Counted from the first letter of the stretch, positions 1 to 8,526 are shown. The stretch is 13,171 nucleotides of DNA from Actinomortierella ambigua (GCA_016098155.1 JAAAJB010000777.1:1-13171); one strand, 5' to 3'. Numbers and translations are program-made. The notes: generated from the letters alone by a model not told the origin.

Positions 1-272
1 GGATGATGTAGCGATGGCGGAGCTGTTGAAGGATGGCAATCTCTTTCTTGACAGCCGCATTGGACAGGTCAGCGAAGGAGGCGAAGCACTGTTTGGCGGC
101 GCATGGTCGACCTTCTCGATGAGCTCGATAGACGGAGCCGAAGCCTCCTGAACCTATTTTGTGGCCAAGAGTGAAAGTAGTCTGGGGTTTTGTCTGGGGC
201 TTTGTGTTAGAAAGGGTCAGATGTCACTGAGAGATATCGTTGGGCCTTGGCATATCCGCATGAAGATACCAT
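1..272 (-). CDS. Kinase-Sel1 gene copy A, 5' end only (runs off left edge)
   Basis: Only the first 61 residues are in the window. The main exon (181 down to 1) encodes the start of a protein-kinase N-lobe: a glycine-rich loop IGSGGFGSVYRA, the beta-3 lysine in CAAKQC, the alpha-C glutamate in VKKEIAIL and the LRHRYII stretch. It aligns without gaps to copies B and C. No in-frame ATG precedes the glycine loop in this exon. It opens at a CCCAG acceptor (182-184), and an ATG at 270-272 is followed directly by GTATCT, giving exon 1 = ATG and an 88-nt intron (182-269). The predicted N-terminus is then M|TTFTLGHKIG. Its first 97 window bases match copy B exactly, as far as I can align by eye, so this is a very recent duplicate or has been homogenised. 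By analogy the missing part should hold the rest of the kinase and Sel1 repeats, but that is inference. Confidence 0.85.
182..269 (-). other. Intron directly after the start codon, copy A
   Basis: An 88-nt intron is predicted with donor GTATCT touching the ATG, a CTAAC branch-like site about 30 nt before the end, and acceptor CCCAG. Phase 0 restores a frame that begins M-T-T-F ahead of the kinase glycine loop. It occupies the same position as the introns in copies B, C and D. Confidence 0.75.
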
Positions 273-698
273 TTCTAGAGTAGATAGCAGAGGAGGGAGG
301 GGAGCAGAAAGAGAGAGTACAGGCAGAGTGATGAAGGTGAATGGGAGATGAGTATGAATGAGAGATGAGGAATGATGGAGAAATCAATGGGCTGGAGGTT
401 TGGAGGCGTGTGACATGCTCACACCTTACTCGAAAATTTTGCTCCAGCCCAATGAGAACACTTTGCGTTTATTGCAAATAAGAAGACAAATAGACTTGCT
501 AGGCAGGTCAGTGTTGGCTTGGTCGTTGGCTATTGCGATACCCATGGAGCATGGCACATTTATGGAGAAAGTTGGCGACTACCATGCCGGATTTCAGAAG
601 GCAATAGTGCAGAGCTCAACCTATTGGTACTATTTCCACTTGAAGCTGTTTCACTCGCAGCCATAAAGGGCACTTGCTCACGGTTGTATACTGGTATG
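273..698 (-). promoter_or_regulatory. Spacer: copy A promoter/5'UTR and copy B 3' end
   Basis: I see no gene here. On the minus strand the stretch before the copy A ATG is C/T-rich, as expected of a fungal 5' leader. Two blocks are shared with the leaders of copies B and C: ATTGATTTC (380-388) and AGCATGTCACAC (408-419). A minus-strand AATAAA at 468-473 lies about 225 nt past the copy B stop and could be its polyadenylation signal. That would end the copy B transcript about 50 bp before the copy A promoter blocks. Two short plus-strand ORFs here have no recognisable features. Confidence 0.5.
468..473 (-). terminator. Candidate polyadenylation signal (AATAAA) for copy B
   Basis: A canonical AATAAA hexamer on the minus strand, downstream of the copy B stop codon at 699-701. 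It is a single short match about 225 nt into the 3' region, so the assignment is tentative. Confidence 0.35.
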
Positions 699-3582
699 CT
701 ACAAAGACACTGACATGAGAAAGGTCAGTCGCTCTCGTGCAGCCCCGTGTTCTTGTTCTGCTGCTTTGTGATACCACTCCATCGCCTGGTGCCTGTCTAC
801 CTCAACCCCACGACCCTTCTCATACATCCGACCAAGATTGTACTGAGCAGCAGCATAACCTTTCGCTGCACCCTCACGATATAAGGCGATGGCATCCACG
901 TCGCTCTCTGGTGATCGATAGTCAGATGAACTCAACCATTGTGAGTGGAAAGGTGCTGAAAGGGACAGCCACTCAGAGTCCATCAGAACAAGTGCTTTCT
1001 GGTCATTGCGCTCCACTCCAAATCCCAACTCGTACATTGATGCAAGATCAAAAGCAGCAGCAATGTCGCCATACTTTTGATGTGCACTCTTGGCACACCA
1101 CTCAAATGCCAGCTTGTCGTTCTGCTCGACTCCCTTGCCAAGATCATACATCCAACAGATAGAACGCGGTGCTCCTGAGTGTCCATGGCTGGCGGCCTTG
1201 AGGTACCATTCAGCTGCTTCGACGTCGCTTTGCATGACCCCTAGACCCTTCTCGTACGAACGACCAAGGAAGAACTCTGCATCCGCAGATTCATGACGTG
1301 CAGCCTTGTGGAACCACGCCACCGCTTCGACATAGTCTTGCGTGACCTCATCGCCGTGAAAGTACTTCCAACCCACAAGATACTGCGCGTGAGCATCATT
1401 TTGACGTATTGCCTTGTGGCGCCAGGCTATAGCCTCCACATCGTCGGGCTGATGTCTTAGACTTTGTAGATACAATTTTGCAATCTCTTCTTGGGCCCAT
1501 GAATCACCCTGGTCAGCCGCTCTTCGATACCATGCCAATGCATCATCAAAGCTCTGTTCGACGCCCCTCCCAATATGGTACAATATACCAAGACGGACCT
1601 GTCCTTCAATATCCCCATGATCGGCCGCCTTACGGAACCATGAAGCAGCGGTGGCAAAGTCTTCGTCGACCCCATGGCTAAATTGATACATCATTCCAAG
1701 CTGTCTCTCAGCAGTAGCATTCGCGAGGGCAGCAGACCTACGGTACCATGCCATTGCCTCTGTATAACTTTGGTCGAGCTCGTGACCGTAGTAGTACATG
1801 GTTCCAAGTATAAACTGTGCATCGGAATTGTCCTGTTCTGCCGACCTTTGAATCCATGCGACAGCTTCAGTATCGCTCCGATCCACCCCATGCCCTCCGC
1901 TGTACATGATTCCAAGATAGAGTTGTGCTGTCGCATGTCCCTCCTCTGCTGCTCGCCGATACCATATCACCGCCATCTCGTCTGATTGTTCGACACCACG
2001 TCCATCCACGTACATAAATCCAAGACCAAATTGAGCATCGGCCATATCTTGATCTGCTGCCCGTCGCATCCAGGATGCTCCATTGACATCGCTCTTCTCA
2101 ACGCCTTGACCACGAGAGTACATCAATCCTAGGTTGAACTGTGCCTCCGCAACACCGCTCTCGGCCGCTCGTCGGAACCATTGCGCTGCCTCTACATCAT
2201 TCTGAACTACTCCTCGACCATGGAAATGGAGCACTCCTAGTCGGAGCTGGGCCTCCGCCTCGCCGTGTTCGGCTGCCATTCGATACCATCTGGCTGCCTC
2301 ACTGTCGCTATGGCTCGCATCCTCATTGCCATCGCGACTCTCGTACATTCGACCGAGCTTGAGCTGTGCTGTCGAATGACCTTGTTGGGCTGCTTTGCGA
2401 TACCAGAGAGGAGCGTCCTCTTTCGATCCAGCGACATCAAGACCACGATCACACATCCATCCAAGAACGAGCTGAGCGTCGGCATTGCCTTGGCTGGCTA
2501 TCCGTCGGAGATAGTCGATGACCTCGTCGCCCTCGCCTTCGTGTGAATCCCTCTTGGTAACACCACTATTGTTATTGTGGCTCTCTGCTCGGTTGTCAGC
2601 GATCGTAAGCCTATCCAACGCTCCCTCGAATCCTGAGGCACGATCGCCAGTCGAGTCTTTGAAGCTGGACCCGAGAGACATAAAGGTACTAATCACGTCA
2701 AGTTGCGACCCTATCGCGACATCGTACTCAAGAACAATGTCTTTGGCATTGGGTCGTTGATTTGGATCCTGATGCCAACATTGTACTATCCACGACTGAT
2801 AGTCGTCTGGCGTGTCTCCAGGGATCTCCTCGCGTTCACCACTCCTGATCAGCATCGCAACAACCATGTTGTCCTGCTGGTCATGAAATGGTTCCGAGCA
2901 ATTGGCAGCCATGGCCCACATCACCATCCCAAGAGCGTACACGTCTGATTTCTTCGAGTACTTGGGTCGCACATCGAGTGCCTCTGGTGCAGCCCATCGA
3001 AGTGTTCCCTTGAATCCGCCAGGGGATGCTGCTGACGACGACGAGGCACTGATAGTCTTGACCTTGGCGAGTCCAAAATCACACAGCTTGACCTCCATGA
3101 ATCGAGTCAGGAGCACATTCGCTGTCTTGAGATCTCGATGGAGGATGTCTCGGCAGTGGATGTACTCGAGTCCGCGTGCAATCTCGTGAGCAATGCGAGT
3201 CTTGGTGGGCCAGTCAGCCACCTCGCCTCGAGCAATGGCCCCAGCGAGACTTCCCTTCTCGGCCAGATCCATGAGGATGTAGGTATGACCGTCGTGCTCG
3301 AGCGACTCAAAGTACTGGATGATGTAGCGATGGCGGAGCTGTTGAAGGATGGCAATCTCTTTCTTGACAGCCGCATTGGACAGGTCAGCGAAGGAGGCGA
3401 AGCACTGTTTGGCAGCACATTGTCGACCTTCTCGACGAGCACGATAGACGGAGCCAAAGCCGCCTGAACCTATTTTGTGGCCAAGAGCGAAAGCCGACTG
3501 GGATTGGCGTATGAGATGTTGTTAGAGAGGCACTGAGGGATATCACGGGGGTCACGGTATGTTTGCGTGTACTACATACCAT
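699..3582 (-). CDS. Protein kinase (TKL-like) with C-terminal Sel1 repeats, copy B
   Basis: The predicted protein is 933 aa, from exon 1 (ATG, 3580-3582) and exon 2 (3497-699). The kinase domain spans about residues 4-260: glycine loop IGSGGFGSV (10-18), Lys31, alpha-C Glu48, HRDLKTAN (121-128), DFG (141-143), GTLRWAAPE ending at 173, SDVYALG, and the CW..DP..RP motif. All catalytic residues are present, so it should be active. The HRDLKTAN, RWAAPE and SDVYALG motifs resemble the TKL group. A low-complexity linker (about 262-335) leads to about 15 Sel1-type repeats of about 36 residues (340-930; pattern AEAQ..LG.MY..GRGV.....EA..WYRRAA..G). These form an alpha-solenoid usually used for protein binding. 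There is no signal peptide or membrane segment, so it is probably cytosolic. The start is set by the intron; the first internal Met (residue 77) would remove the ATP-binding N-lobe. It lies head-to-tail with copies A and C. Confidence 0.9.
3498..3579 (-). other. Intron directly after the start codon, copy B
   Basis: An 82-nt intron with donor GTATGT abutting the ATG, branch-like CTAAC about 25 nt before the end, and acceptor CCCAG. Splicing joins ATG to TCG GCT TTC (M-S-A-F) in phase 0. The main-exon frame meets a TAA inside the intron at the branch site, with no ATG between that stop and the glycine loop. If the intron is retained, translation from the ATG leaves the kinase frame and yields a 65-residue unrelated peptide. 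Confidence 0.85.
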
Positions 3583-3721
3583 GTTTCGAGCAAAGAGGGA
3601 GAGAGAATGAGATGAGGAATGGGGGGCGATTAAGAAATCAATGCGGTGAGAGATGAAGCGTCACAAAACCTCGGCTGTGTGGGAAAAAGGGAATGTGTGA
3701 CATGCTTGGGAGTCTTCCACC
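3583..3721 (-). promoter_or_regulatory. Copy B promoter/5' leader, homologous to copy C leader
   Basis: Sequence similarity to the region upstream of copy C (8381-8526) continues from the ATG to about 3721 (cttccacca) and then stops, which marks the upstream border of the duplicated unit. Shared blocks on the minus strand are a C/T-rich leader, ATTGATTTC (3634-3642), CACA preceded by TTTTTCCC (about 3678-3690) and AGCATGTCACAC (3695-3706). No clear TATA box was seen. Binding factors are unknown. Confidence 0.5.
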
Positions 3722-3961
3722 ACTCTTTGTGTTCTATCTATGCAACAAAAGTGTAAAAAACAAACAAAAACAAAGTGGCAGGGTACCGAGATATAGGAGT
3801 GGGGTGAAGGCACACCCGCAACACGGTAGGGCAGATGAGGACAAGAGCACTGAAATAAGATGCTACAGACAAGGGAGGGTAAGAGATTATTTACCCGCCG
3901 AGGCATTTTCAGCAAGGATTCTGCGTCCTCGTGTCCTTGCCCTTTGGGGTACACGGTAGAC

Positions 3962-3984
3962 AATGTTGTGCATTCAACAACATT
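3962..3984. repeat. Short perfect inverted repeat
   Basis: The 8-bp arms AATGTTGT and ACAACATT are separated by 7 nt (gcattca). It could be a protein-binding palindrome or a chance hairpin. It is not placed like a terminator for any called gene. Confidence 0.4.
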
Positions 3985-4360
3985 ATTGCAGGCAGAATCT
4001 AAAGATAACGACCAGACCCATACAATAGCCAATCACATTGCTTGCGGGGAACGTGGTTTTTTTTCCCCTTCTCGCATGCATCCAGACGGTTGTACTTGTT
4101 GGAAGGCTAGATTTTATATTCAAACAATAAGCTCTAACCCAAGAGGCGCTGTCCTAATTCGAGACTCAGCACGCACCGCCAACATCAGTTCGAAGATGGC
4201 GCATTAGAGAAACACAGGGCACGGCTACACCCTTCCGCGTACTCGGCACGATACCCCGCTCGTTCACTATTTTTCACATTTCCCGTCTTGCTTCTACGCC
4301 CCTGACACGTTCCCATGCCGCCCATTTTTTTTATTGCTATGCAAACGTTTTATTCTCACC

Positions 4361-4410
4361 CCTTGTCATCCCTTGTCACCCCTTCCCACTCCTTCCCACC
4401 CCTTCTCTTG
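4361..4410. repeat. Degenerate period-10 tandem repeat with minus-strand G-quadruplex motif
   Basis: Five consecutive 10-nt units share the start CCTT (ccttgtcatc, ccttgtcacc, ccttcccact, ccttcccacc, ccttctcttg). Read on the minus strand, this gives GGGG-T-GGG-AAGGAGT-GGG-AA-GGGG, which meets the G3+N1-7 rule for a G-quadruplex. It lies about 200 bp upstream of a TATA box. Confidence 0.6.
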
Positions 4411-4608
4411 CTCCACGCCCCATTGTTTTTTCATGCGCTGTACCTCGAAAATGGCCTGATCCTAGAAGGCTGTTAGGGGACGAAAGGAGACTCTTGTACT
4501 CCCGCAAGTCTAGTATAGTTGTGAAGCCGTTATTCATCGTAGAAATTTGATTAGGAAATGATCCGGCTGACAGGTTCAAAAGTGTGTGAATTTTCATTCT
4601 CACTTTGA

Positions 4609-4616
4609 TATAAAAA
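4609..4616 (+). promoter_or_regulatory. TATA box for the small plus-strand gene
   Basis: TATAAAAA sits about 90 nt before a good 5' splice site and 198 nt before the ATG at 4807. It is followed by a C/A/T-rich stretch typical of a fungal 5' leader, so transcription probably starts near 4640. Confidence 0.5.
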
Positions 4617-4700
4617 CCGTGGAGAACTTCCATCCAGATTTGCTATCCCCAACAACCTACATACACCTTTCACAGCCAGCTTACACCATCTCTCATTCAA

Positions 4701-4805
4701 GTATGAATTCCACACACAAACGATCAACAACACCTTAGCATATTGTCGTACCAGGAGCTGTTGTTGTTTATTTTTTTTGTAATAGTAACCACTCTACGTT
4801 ACCAG
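4701..4805 (+). other. Candidate 5'UTR intron ending one base before the ATG
   Basis: Donor GTATGA at 4701, a pyrimidine/T-rich interior, an AGTAACC branch-like site and acceptor TACCAG at 4800-4805 give a 105-nt intron. Exon 2 would begin A-ATG. Splicing would remove an upstream ATG (4703) whose 12-codon frame ends at TAG before the main ORF. This upstream ORF would otherwise hinder translation. Confidence 0.5.
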
Positions 4806-4806
4806 A

Positions 4807-5079
4807 ATGACTGTTAGGATCAGAATCGGAAACGATATCAAGCCCATCCAAGATGGACTGAAGGCACGAGACAACGGATGGGAAGTTGAATTTACCACCG
4901 CCGGTGTCGTCTTCAAGACACTTCTTCGATACCAAGACGTCAAAAATGACTTTCCTTTGGGCCATGCCACGTATCTTATCAAAGAGGCGTGCATCAAGAA
5001 TGAAGAATACTGGATCGAGTCTGATGTTACCCTTGACCTTGGCAGTACTGTTGCCCACATTACCACGTACAGAAAATAG
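4807..5079 (+). CDS. Small protein of unknown function (90 aa)
   Basis: I do not recognise a family. The ORF is 90 codons, about 10 kDa, with no signal peptide, membrane segment, cysteine pattern or low complexity. Alternating hydrophobic residues (for example VRIRIG, WEVEF, WIESDVTLDL, VAHITTY) suggest a compact beta-rich cytosolic fold, which is inference. Support for a real gene comes from its surroundings: a TATA box at 4609, a plausible 5'UTR intron, normal-looking fungal codons throughout, and ATATAAAA about 27 nt past the stop. It lies on the strand opposite the kinases, diverging from copy B and converging on copy C. A minus-strand ORF over the same bases has no such context and is treated as its shadow. 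Confidence 0.6.
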   Translation: MTVRIRIGNDIKPIQDGLKARDNGWEVEFTTAGVVFKTLLRYQDVKNDFPLGHATYLIKEACIKNEEYWIESDVTLDLGSTVAHITTYRK

Positions 5080-5497
5080 ACATTGGTATCTACAGCCGTA
5101 GCACAATATAAAAGCCTCGTCAATCTTGTAATACGCCTACTGCTATGAATGGCTTGTGGCAGCAAGCATCGATGCTGAGTTTGCGATGACTGTGGAAAGA
5201 AAAAGAGGCGTCCCGCTGGTTAGTGGGAAAGGAGTTTCTTTGTTTCCTAGTCTGCAAATTAGGTAACGATCCAGCCGCCAATGGAAAGCTTCGCCTTAGA
5301 ACATTCGGTCCCCCAAATACGCCTTTGTGGCACAATTAGGGGGCCAGGTGGGTGAAGGAAGGCCGCCTTTGCTCGAGTTGGGAATGGAGCTTCGAAGTCA
5401 CCATATCCCAGAGATCACCATGACATCCCACAAATGAGACTGTAAATTTTCATAGCTGTGAATCGGCCACAATATGCCATACTAGTCTGCATCTTTT
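5080..5497. other. Convergent 3' spacer between the small gene and copy C
   Basis: No gene is seen. ATATAAAA (5106-5113) could be the polyadenylation signal of the plus-strand small gene. I found no canonical AATAAA on the minus strand for copy C. Short ORFs here lack any support. Confidence 0.4.
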
Positions 5498-8380
5498 CTA
5501 CATTGCAATAGACTCGAGAAAAACCAACCTTGGCCGTGAATTGCCGTGTCCTTGTCCTGCTGCCTCGCGATACCATTCTATCGCCTTGTTCCTGTCCATC
5601 TCTACTCCGCGACCCTTCTCGTACATCCGACCAAGATTGTACTGAGCAGCGACATAACCTTTGGTTGCTCCCTCACGATACAAGGCGACGGCATCCAAAT
5701 CACTCCCTGGTGATCGATAGTCAGGCGACGTCAGCCACTTGAGGTGGAAGCGTGCAGATGGATCCAGGTCCTCAGATTTAAACAGGGCAAGGGCTTTCTC
5801 GTCGTTGCGCTCCACCCTAATGCCTAGCTCGTACATTGATGCGAGAGCAAAAACTGTACCCTCCTTCTTTTGAGCCATACACTTGGAGTACCATTCAAAA
5901 GCCAGCCGGTCGTCCTGTTCGACTCCTTTGCCAAGGTCATACATCCAAGCGATCGAGTGCTGTGCTTCCAAGTGTCCATGAATGGCCGCCTTTAGGTACC
6001 ATTCCGCTGCCTCGACATCGTTCTTTGTGACTCCTCGACCTTTCTCGTATGCCTGGCCAAGTTCGAGCTCAGCCTCCGCATGTCCATGAGATGCAGCCTT
6101 GCGGAACCATGCCACTGCCTCGGCATAGTCTTGCGCGACTACCAAGCCATGAAAGTACATCCGACCCAACTGGTACTGTGCGATGGTATCATCCGGATCT
6201 ATAGCCTTGTGTCGCCAGGCTACAGCTGCTTCATCATCAGGTTGGTTCCTTAGGCTTCGGGCATACATCCCTGCGATTTGTTTTTGGGCCGATGTATGCC
6301 CTTGGCCAGCCGCTCTTCGATACCATGTAAACGCATCGTTGGGGCTCTTTTCGACACCCTTCCCAAAGTCGTAAAGTACACCGAGAAGGTACTGTCCTTC
6401 GGCATCTCCATGATCGGCCGCCCTACGGTACCATGAAGCGGCTGCGGCATAGTCTTTGTCGACCCCATGGCCAAATCGATACAGCATTCCAAGCTTTCTC
6501 TCAGCTGTAGCATTCGCCAAGGCTACCGACCTGAGGTACCATGTCACTGCGTCTTGGCAACTCTTTTCGAGTCCACGACCGTAATAGTACATGTCTCCAA
6601 GTTGAACCTGTGCATCGGAGTTGTCCTGATCTGCCGACTTGCGAAGCCACGCGACAGCCTCGGTATCGTTTTGATCTACACCGCGACCCTCGCTGTACAT
6701 CAATCCAAGGTGTAGTTGCGCTACTGCATGACCACTCTCTGCTGCTCGGCGATACCACATGGCTGCCATCTCATCCGATTGCTCGACGCCGCGCCCATCC
6801 ACATACATCGATCCGAGACCAAACTGGGCTTCAGCGATACCTTGGTCAGCAGCTTGTCGCATCCAGGTTGCTCCATCGACATTGCTCTGCTCGACACCTT
6901 GGCCACGAGAGTACATCAGTCCAAGATTGAACTGTGCTTCAGCCACACCGCATCCAGCTGCTTGTCGGAACCATCGAGTAGACTCTGCATTGTCCTGTGC
7001 CACTCCGCGACCATAGAAATAGAGCACGCCTAGTCGAAGTTGTGCCTGTGCCTCCCCATGCTCGGCAGCCATTTGGTACCATTTGATTGCTTCGCTGTCG
7101 CTATGCTTTGCATCACCACTGCCACCGTGGGTCTCGTACATCCGACCGAGTCTGAGCTGAGCTGTGGAGTGACCCTGTTGAGCCGCCTTGCGGTACCAGA
7201 GAGGGGCGTCCTCTTTTGATCCAGCAACATCCAGACCATGATCACACATCCATCCTAGGACAAGCTGAGCATCGGGATTGCCCTTGCCGGCGATATTCCG
7301 AAGGTAGCTGATGACCTCGTCACCGTTAGTGTCATACAAACTCTTTGGGAAATCGCCGTCTTTGTTGTTGAGAATTCTTTCGTAGCCGTCGACGATCGCC
7401 AGTTTGTCCAATCCTCCATCGAGCCCGCATGCAGCTTGTCGGGTGTTGATGGATTCGTAGAAGCTAGACCCAAGAGACAGAAAGGAGCCAATCTCGTCAG
7501 ATTGCGACGCCATCACGACATCATCCTCGAGAACCACAGCTCTGGCACTGGGTCGCTGTTCTGGATCCTGGTGCCAGCATTGCTCGATCCATGACCGATA
7601 GTCGAGTGGTGTATCTTCAGGGATCGCCTCGCGCTCGCCATTCCTGACGAGTGACACAACAACCATGTTGTCTTGCTGGCCGTCGAATGGTTCGGGTCGA
7701 TTGGCAGCCATGGCCCACATCACCATCCCAAGAGCATACACATCTGATTTCTTCGAGTACTTGGGTCGCACATCGAGTGCCTCTGGAGCTGCCCATCGAA
7801 GTGTTCCCTTGAATCCGCCAGTGGATGCTGCTGATGACGACGAGGCACTGATAGTCTTGACCTTGGCGAGTCCAAAATCACACAGCTTGACCTCCATGAA
7901 TCGAGTCAAGAGCACATTCGCTGTCTTGAGGTCTCGATGGAGGATATCTCGACAATGGATATATTCGAGTCCTCGCGCAATCTCGTGAGCAATTCGAGTC
8001 TTGGTCGGCCAGTCCGTCACCTCGCCTCGAGCAATGGCCCCGGCAAGACTTCCCTTCTCGGCCAGATCCATGAGGATATAGGTACGACCGTCGTGCTCGA
8101 GTGACTCAAAGTACTGGATAACATGGCGATGGCGGAGCTGCTGGAGGATGGCAATCTCCTTCTTGACAGCCGCATTGGACAGGTCTGCAAAGGAGGCGAA
8201 GCACTCCTTGGCAGCACATGGTCGACCTTCTCGATGAGCACGATAGACGGAGCCAAAGCCGCCTGAACCTATTTTGTTGCCAAGAGCAAAAGCCGACTGG
8301 GATTGGCGTATGGGGCATTCTCGTTAGAGAGGCACTGAGGGATATCATGGGGGTCCTGGGTATGTGTAACTACATACCAT
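5498..8380 (-). CDS. Protein kinase (TKL-like) with C-terminal Sel1 repeats, copy C
   Basis: The predicted protein is 933 aa, from exon 1 (ATG, 8378-8380) and exon 2 (8296-5498), collinear with copy B. The kinase motifs are intact: IGSGGFGSV loop, Lys31, HRDLKTAN (121-128), DFG (141-143), WAAPE ending at 173, SDVYALG and CWHQDPEQRP. The activation loop carries a serine run (ISASSSSAAS), a possible phosphorylation site. A linker of about 75 residues follows, then about 15 Sel1 repeats that match copy B one for one, including an irregular repeat 10 (SLRNQPDD) and an interrupted repeat 14 with the SPDYRSP segment. Equal length is partly chance: the linker is 2 residues longer and repeat 13 is 2 residues shorter than in copy B. 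Its repeats are closer to the Sel1 consensus than those of copy B. There is no signal peptide or membrane segment. It is probably a cytosolic signalling kinase with a scaffold tail. Confidence 0.9.
8297..8377 (-). other. Intron directly after the start codon, copy C
   Basis: An 81-nt intron with donor GTATGT abutting the ATG, CTAAC branch-like site and acceptor CCCAG. The joined N-terminus is M|SAFALGHKIG, identical to copy B. Although the length is a multiple of three, retention gives an in-frame stop after 11 codons (MVCSYTYPGPP), so splicing is needed to make the kinase. Confidence 0.85.
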
Positions 8381-8526
8381 GTTTCGAGGAGAGAAGGAAA
8401 GAGAATGAGATGAAGAATGAAGGGGGAGAGAGAAATCAATGCGCGGAGAGATGATGCGTTACAAAACTTTGGCAGTGTGGGAAAAAGGAGTGTATGACAT
8501 GCTTGGGAGCCTTGAGGTCTTCCACC
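8381..8526 (-). promoter_or_regulatory. Copy C promoter/5' leader, homologous to copy B leader
   Basis: It shares with copy B the C/T-rich leader, ATTGATTTC (8432-8440), TTTTTCCC next to CACA (about 8477-8487) and AGCATGTCATAC (8492-8503), with nearly the same distance from ATTGATTTC to the ATG (about 52 nt). Similarity ends near 8526. Confidence 0.5.

Larger units (their letters stand above)
3722..4608. other. Spacer without a recognisable gene
   Basis: Overlapping ORFs on both strands (for example 3661-4032 minus and 3860-4207 plus) show no conserved motif and are crossed by A-rich and T-rich runs, so I do not call them. Inside are a short inverted repeat (3962-3984), T runs near 4059 and 4325, and a C-rich period-10 repeat (4361-4410). 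The right part is presumably the upstream promoter of the small plus-strand gene. Confidence 0.5.

Noticed and set aside
699..3272. Starting copy B (and copy C at 8071) at the internal methionine MDLAEKG
   Set aside because: This would delete the glycine loop, beta-3 lysine and alpha-C glutamate, which are perfectly encoded just upstream in the same frame and joined to an ATG by a well-formed intron.
3107..3582. Minus-strand ORFs (3107-3457, 3385-3582) overlapping the copy B kinase N-lobe
   Set aside because: They are other reading frames of the kinase exon. The one at 3582 does start at the true ATG, but only represents the frame obtained if the intron is not spliced.
3661..4032. 123-codon minus-strand ORF upstream of copy B
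   Set aside because: It runs through the conserved promoter block of copy B and shows no domain or composition typical of a protein; the homologous leader of copy C does not keep it open.
3860..4207. 115-codon plus-strand ORF in the spacer
   Set aside because: No recognisable motif, crosses a T8 run, and has no promoter or splice context.
4768..5165. Two 112-123-codon minus-strand ORFs opposite the 90-aa gene
   Set aside because: They are antisense shadows: the plus strand has the TATA box, splice signals and polyadenylation-like site, the minus strand has none.
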